From contig JAXRKN010000039.1 in assembly GCA_038502055.1 (NCBI GenBank), forward strand, positions 682,001-746,000: a DNA stretch of 64,000 bases, read 5' to 3'. Positions 57,816-64,000 of the stretch are shown here, piece by piece. The translations under genes were made by a program, and so were the position numbers. The first letter of the stretch is position 1. Each line of letters begins with the position of its first letter. The stretch comes from Tanytarsus gracilentus. Taxonomy: Eukaryota; Arthropoda; Insecta; Diptera; Chironomidae. The notes under the pieces were generated by a model. The model did not search any database. It was not told the origin of the DNA and saw only the letters and a list, made by a program, of their open reading frames with translations.

Positions 57816-60800
57816 TTATCGCGACATCTTATCAATGATGTGATTGATCCTCGTTTCCGAGAAACCCGGCATGAGTTTATGAATAATTTCCTTCACAAAT
57901 AGATCTGTCACGCCTGGACAGCTCCGTTCGGCCAGCTCAAATGATGCACGCAAATCGATAAATTCCGTTGAGTTTCGGTTGCCATTATTATTGTTATTAC
58001 TATACTGATTGCGATTACTCGTTATCTGTGGAGAGAGAGAGAAAAGAAAAGAATTCTTTTAATAAATTATTGTCATTTTGGTGGAATTTTATCGCCCTCG
58101 GTGATTGTCAGTGAGGGATAAATTATTTCATATTTCTTGATACATTTATTTCTGTGCATGTGCGCTCACAAACATTCGAATGATATGAAGGTATTTACTT
58201 TAATAACACATGACAAATGTTTGCAGATGATGTTAATGTGATACGAGTAGAAAAAAAATCATAAAATGTATTGAAAAATTGAAGAATTTTCTATCACCTC
58301 AGGCCAAAATAATTTCAAAAATGTGTTCGTTTACAACTTAAGAACTCTTTCTTAAATTAATGTAATAATAATCATCACAAAGCTCACAACTTGAAAATAG
58401 TATAATAAAAAGATAAGTGCGTAAGTGTAAAAATATAAAACAGCTCACATACCTCCGATAACAGCGGCAAAATTAAATTGTTGAGACAAGCGCTATTGAC
58501 TTTGCTATTATTGTTATAGTGATTGCCCACCACTTTGGCACCATTCATATGCTCACGATGCTCCTTCTCACGACCACCACCCACAACTATCTCTTGTTGT
58601 TGCTGCTGGCTGTGACGTAATGAATTACGTTTTTCGACCACAGCATGAGACGTTGGTGATTTTGGTGATTTGGGTGAGTGAGAGTCACCTGGAATGTTTA
58701 CAGTACGTCCATTTATCGCCGATTCTTCTTTCCTAGACTCATTTTCGTGCATCTAAAAAGCCAAAAAAAAATTGACTGTAAAATTTTCATAGGGCAATTA
58801 AGAATTTTGCTAATTACATCCTTCACTGGTCTGTCCATCGCGTATTCCTTTTCAGGACTCTTCTTCAGCACAAACTCCTCATTCTTAACCATCTCAATTG
58901 TTGTCGACTCAATCACATAACGTTCATCCTTTCCTTTCTCCTTCAAATGCATAATCGATTTTTGTGACGATTGAGACATTTGTAGCGTATCGGGTACTTC
59001 TCGTGTTGGTGAATTTGAGGGCGAGGACGATAAGGTAAAACCTTGACTATTTGCAGATGATGGCGATCGTGGCGACGACGTATTATTATTCGTCATCGAA
59101 GGATTCACAATATTGAGATGATTTAAGTTGACATCGCGCGATGGACTACCGATACTGTTGGGCGAGCCATTATTAAAGGGCGAATGGTCGTCGAGCATAA
59201 AAACAGTTGATGATTTTGATTTTGCATTAATTCCCTTCACAGTCATTATCCACGTGTCCTCATCCAAATCGTCACTATCGGGTTTTGATTCCTCACTAGA
59301 AAATTATTAGATTTTAAAATTGAATTAAAAAAAATCTCAAGGTTATTTTGAGTGGAAATGAATCATGGTTGAAATATGAGTTTTATCAGTTTCAAGTACG
59401 TGATAAATGGGATTGGTAAGTGCGCTGAGAATTTTGTGCTTTCTCAGAACGTATTTAAATGATGTAATTTTGCGGTAACTTACGAATCTGAATTTTCCGA
59501 TTCTGTCTCACTCTCTTCGCCTTTTTGATTTTTCCATTTCTTGAAGCGATCGATCAAATCGATTAGATAGGCATTCTTCTTTGCCTTTTTTATGAACGGA
59601 TACTTTAAAAGCTCCTTTGCTGTAGGTCGCTGTATGTGTGAAAGAGAAGAAAATGGCAATAAAGAATAATTTATTAATAAATACATGTCGTGTCCGCATG
59701 TGAATGCAGGGATTATATTTACATTTTCTGGATCTTTGTTCAGGCACGCTTCGACAAAATCTTTGAAGGGTTTCGAATAACTGCCCGTCAGTTGGGGTGG
59801 ATTATTTTTCGGTATGAGAAAGAGCACGCGCATGGGATGAAGCTCTGAGTTGGGCGGTTCACCTTTCGCAAGCTCTATTGCTGTGATGCCAAGTGACCAA
59901 ATATCGGCTTTAGAATCATACATTGATTGCTTTATCACCTCGGGTGCCATCCTATGGGAGCGATAAAAGACGGTGTAAATTTTTTTTTCTGAACAATATC
60001 TTTTATAATTACCAAAATGGAGTCCCAACAAAAGTATTTCTCTTTGACGTTGTGTTTGTTAATTGTCCAGCAACTCCGAAATCAGCCTGTGAGTGAAACA
60101 GCAAGTAATTAATTGTCATTGATAAGAAAGCGAAAAAAATATAATTTACGAACCAGTTTTACGTCTCCCATTTCGCTGAGAAGAACATTTGCAGCCTTGA
60201 TGTCTCTGTGTAATTTTCTCTCTGAATGAAGATAATCCAATCCCTTTAGTACCTCTCTCAGAATAATTGCGATATGCATCTCCTCGAACAGACCCGCTTT
60301 CATAAGATCCAACGCCGAACCACCACCAAGATATTCCATAATGATCCATAGCTTTGTTCCTTTGAGGAATGACCCAAAGTATTTTGTGACAAATGGCGAG
60401 TCGCATTGTGATAGAACCATAATCTCTTGCTGAATATCTTCAATCTCATCCTCAGCCTCCTCAAGATCGATTATTTTTATGGCAACTACTTGTTGTGTAC
60501 GATTGTCAACACCTTTGAACACTTCACCGAATGAGCCCTTGCCGATTCGTTCCTGCTTTGTGAAAATCAGCTCGGGATCCACTTTCTAAAAATTATACAG
60601 AAACGAGAAGAAAATTAATTTTCTATTAAACTTCTTTGGAAATTCCTTAATTTGTTTTAAAAGTAAATAATACTCAAACATTATGATTCAACTTGAGCAC
60701 GACCATGTACCGTATAATTAGATTTTAATAATTTCAATTTTTGGCAACCTTGATACAAAAAAAGTACTTAAAAAATTATTTTATCTCATAACTCTTAAAC

Positions 60801-62908
60801 GAGGAAATTTTAAAGCCATGAACTTATATAATACTGTAACGTTCCTGATAAAAGTTTCATTACCCCAATAAGGAAGAGGAAGAGCTACTCTGTATGAAAA
60901 TCAATTTTTATCTGCAACATAAAATTTAAGCTCATAATTTTCTGGGTCAAGGTCTAGGATTTAAAATGCTATGAATATTTGCATCGCAATTGGCGCGTTT
61001 AGTGTAAAAAATACGTCAAAATTGTAAAATTGAATGAATTATGTTGGCACCGGCTATTTAAACCTAGCTTAATTTTTTTTCTTCAAGAAATCCCATCCTT
61101 AATGACCTTTAAGGGACCTATTTGAATTTTTTTATGGTCATCTATAAAATACTTTTTTAAATTATTAAGAACCTTTAGCAGGGCCTGATTAAGGAACAAA
61201 AACTATTTTGAGTTCAAAAAGTTATCATAAGTTTTTAAAATCATCGGCATTATCCATGTACGAGCATATAAAATCGTTTATTGAGGACAATTAACAAAGA
61301 CTACTTTATACCAAAATCCAATTTATATGAAACTCCATACAAAAGAGTGAAAATTTGAGTCACATTCAAACTCAAATATCTCATCAAGCCGCAAATTACC
61401 GCAGCCAAAACTAGTGTTAAGTTAAAGCTTGATTCATTTTCTACAAGGTTTCATGCTTCGTTAGAGGTTCCCGTTGGTTCCACTAAGTGTAGAGCAGTTT
61501 TAGTATGTTGGTGTTTGTGCATTTTTCGAACATGAATTTTAGGCAGTTCCAATACTTTATGGTCCTTTTTTAAAAATTAACTTGAAACTTTAGAGCATTG
61601 TCCACAAAAATAATCAGTCATGATGACCAAATTGTTTTCTAAACTCTTTTAAAGAGGGTTTTCAAAAAATTGCTGTTTTTTGCAAACTCAAACGGGTTCA
61701 ACTTTGAAGCTCATTTCCGACTAATTTTTGCTCCATGAAGTAAAATATAACTAAGGGAGTTGGTAGAGCAGGTGACAAAGAATAATTTTTAAGCGTAATC
61801 TAAATGAAAGCAACACTTGCAATTTTTGAATTATGACGTTTTTTTTTCATATTTTCACCCCAATGTGCATCGTTCACGTAAATAAATATAGCAGTAGCTA
61901 ATAAAAATCATTGCATTGGAATTTCTCCAATTTTCATTTTCTTCTTGATATTTATTTTAAAGAGCTCATAATGTTCTCTCTATATTCAAATGAATAAACA
62001 CGGCCCGTTTTTTAGTCGTCTAGTAAAAGAAAATATAGCAAAAGAGATTTTTTATAATCGCGCGATTATCACTTTGTTGCTTATTTTTTTTGAGAAGGCC
62101 ATTACATCAATGATACTCTTTTACACCAACGGCCATATAAACACATATACGACGAGTGAATGAAATGGTTTTCTCTCTTTTAATTCTATATTCAGATGGT
62201 TATAATTTATGCAATAAGGAGTTGTGAGTTGTCTCTTCTCTCACTCACTCTCGCCTCGCTTACTCACTCGCTTTACAACATCATGTTAGCAATAAAATAA
62301 AAAAGAAACACACTGAAGAGAACTCGCAAGACAGTGGAGAGAAGGTATAACAGTAAATAGGCGAGTTGAAGTGGTTAGAAGAGAAGTTTTTTATTCTTGA
62401 GGTCCATCGAGCAATTACCTATCGAGAATCATCAGATTTATAGATTTTTTTTAATTATAAATTTTTGTTATATTGCAATAAAAATATAAAATTAATTAAT
62501 TTTTTCTCTACTCAGCTTTGTTCTGAAGAAATTCTCTCATAATGTCAACGTAAATTTCGTAAGACGTAAAATTCCTTAAGGAAATTCGATATTTTTTTGG
62601 CTCTCCTATTAAAGAATATCGATGAGGCAGAAATTTAAAAAACCTAGATACATTTCCGCTAAAATCTTCCAATCAATCAAACCCGCCAATCCTACAGTTT
62701 CTCTTCAATGTACGTATGGATCTCGAAATTTAATTGAATTTTCTTTTTTTTTGCTGACGAAACGAACTACTAAAATCGCGATGATTTACAATTTAATTAG
62801 CGCACATACTCGAGATGTAGATGAATTGTGCTTAGTGTGATGGCACTCGAATGTATGTTTCTACATTTTTCTATGTTCATAACTCACCTGATTGAATCTG
62901 TTAGCCAT
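57816..62908 (-). CDS. GckIII: Germinal centre kinase III (MST3/MST4/STK25 orthologue)
   Basis: Ste20-family Ser/Thr kinase that partners with CCM3/PDCD10 and the STRIPAK complex and shapes epithelial tubes and cell polarity. Eight exons: 62888-62908, 60154-60585, 60013-60086, 59723-59951, 59484-59629, 58818-59295, 58453-58752 and 57816-58025. They total 1890 nt (629 residues). Exon 1 encodes only MANRFNQ. The kinase domain (~17-270) shows GKGSFGEV, the ATP-site Lys in VAIKIIDLEEAEDEIEDIQQ (split: VAIKII, EDEIEDIQQE), HRDIKAANVLL, ADFG, and GTPFWMAPEV. A long Ser/Pro/Asn-rich linker follows, including poly-Gln. The C-terminus (FELAERSCPGV to HIIDKMSR) is the conserved CCM3-binding dimer domain. 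Nothing essential is missing. Confidence 0.96.
60586..62887 (-). other. First intron of GckIII
   Basis: A 2.3-kb intron. From about 60.9 to 61.8 kb the composition is less AT-extreme than the flanks (for example GGCACCGGCTATTTAAACC), as expected for inserted repetitive DNA, but I found no terminal repeats or open frame. The part near 62.2 kb is rich in CTCACTC repeats. Confidence 0.4.
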
Positions 62909-63695
62909 TTCTCAGCCTTTTGATCGAAAATTGAAAATTTCACACGAACAAAAATAAAAAAATTCCAAAGATTTTTTTTTTAATTTAACTTCTTTTTTAT
63001 CTAAGCACCAAAAAGATTATTGAATAAGCCAAAAATGATAATTCTTTATGTTCATCTGAGCATTTTGATGGTTGCTTTTCGATGCTCTTGCATTTGATTT
63101 TTATTATGTTATGTTGAAACAAATTTTCCTTTCCATTTTTTTCTCACTCAAAAAACACAAAATAAAAAATTTTCAACACTTTTTCTAAAAAATCGCGATG
63201 TTTTGGCGATAATGTGTTATTGACAGACAATGCAGACGATTCTTATGCGTCTATTTTATAGTTTTAGACGCCTTTTAGATGTTTAATTCCGCGATTTTGA
63301 AATTTTTTACTGAATTTTAGTTCAATTGTTCGTCAAAATTTTTATAGGGCAAATTTTAAAAGTGATGTCTCGTTTTGTTTTAAATTTTGAGAATACGTTA
63401 CAGAAAATTATATGAGATTTTTGTTAAAATTGATTTTTTAGGCATTAAAAATTTAATTAATTTGTTTTTATTTTTTTAATGGAATTTAAAATATTTGAAC
63501 AGTTTTCTAAACTAAAATCATTTAAATTTCTTGAGTTTTAATTATTAACAATTTCATTCTCGTTCACTTATCCGACCAGTTCGTCTGATTCAAGTTTTCA
63601 CACACCGAAAAGAACTTTATCGCCGGTTAATGGGTCTTTCTGCTTCTCCTTAATAATTTTTAAGCGAAATAATTCGTATACAAATCGAAAAAACA

Positions 63696-63798
63696 ATGGA
63701 ATTAAAGCAATGTAGCCATTTGAAAGAAGGAATAGGCATCGATAAGGAGTTTGTGAAAGGAAAAAAGAGTGAAAATGCATGCAAATTTGTGTGTTTTG
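63696..63798 (+). CDS. Possible first exon of a gene running out of the window
   Basis: ACAATGG opens a frame reading MELKQCSHLKEGIGI through KSENACKFVCF, cut by a strong donor GTAAGT at 63799. The CSHLKEG start resembles the beginning of a UBP-type zinc finger of ubiquitin proteases, but the rest of the finger would lie beyond the window end. Overlapping minus-strand text ending DPLTGDKVLFGV is also protein-like, so even the strand is uncertain. Confidence 0.3.
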
Positions 63799-64000
63799 GT
63801 AAGTTCTTCAATTTAATTTTTTTTTCGAAATCTGGCAAAAGGGCTCACATTAAAAATCATGTCCGAAATTTTTTCTTCTCGAAGATGATGATAAATTTTT
63901 TTCCAACAATATTTTTAGTTACTTTATAAAAAATTTAATAGAATTTCGTAAAAATCTGTTCCGATTAATGGCGATGCGGAATAATTTAAAAAGATCCAGT

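Noticed and set aside
60900..61850. Possible transposon insertion in GckIII intron 1
   Set aside because: Only a change in base composition supports it; no terminal repeats, target duplication or coding remnant were found.

Overview
The window is nuclear DNA from an insect, most likely a nematoceran fly (midge-like). It is strongly AT-rich. Genes have GT-AG introns that are often only 50-90 bp, and nearly every intact gene is a recognisable dipteran orthologue: clathrin heavy chain, RpLP2, Punch, fringe, GckIII, a CYP6-type P450, a Plus-C odorant-binding protein and a trehalase. The order Diptera is well supported by gene content. The family is an inference. Exon coordinates were worked out by hand from splice signals, reading-frame continuity and family similarity. 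For Chc, RpLP2, the CUB gene, the P450, Punch, fringe, the OBP, trehalase and GckIII the exon lengths sum to an exact multiple of three with an open frame.

Layout. 0.2-6.1 kb: Chc (minus), divergent from RBFA (plus, 6.7-7.8 kb), which converges on RpLP2 (minus, 8.06-8.45 kb). 10.8-11.9 kb: a single-exon BTB-BACK protein. 11.9-19.2 kb: gene-free DNA with a tandem-repeat element at 16.1-17.0 kb. 19.2-29.9 kb: a 12-exon, 1133-residue CUB/LDLa membrane protein (minus) with a CYP6-like P450 nested on the opposite strand. 29.9-35.1 kb: gene-free, with a 790-bp palindromic foldback element. 35.1-42.0 kb: Punch (plus), with a frameshifted leucine-rich-repeat gene nested on the opposite strand. 42-45.4 kb: gene-free, with a second copy of the tandem-repeat element. 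45.4-52.8 kb: fringe (minus), with a same-strand odorant-binding protein gene in intron 5. 53.9-56.2 kb: a divergent secreted trehalase (plus). 56.46-56.75 kb: a two-exon coiled-coil micro-gene. 57.8-62.9 kb: GckIII (minus). 63.7 kb to the end: a weak candidate first exon.

Two themes run through the window. First, three fast-evolving, environment-facing genes (P450, LRR protein, OBP) sit inside introns of conserved host genes, and the P450 and OBP have very short predicted leaders behind arthropod-type initiators. Second, several non-autonomous mobile elements are visible: a hAT-type MITE abutting the P450 promoter, a giant foldback built on CCTAGGAA repeats, a dispersed element carrying a 118-131 bp tandem array and terminal hairpins, and small MITEs with CCCAGYGAGA-like ends. 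The most striking gene-structure features are an 11-nt microexon in Punch just before a zinc-ligand cysteine, a GC-AG intron in Chc, and possible alternative 3' exons in trehalase and in the CUB gene. I did not find a wholly new multi-gene system.
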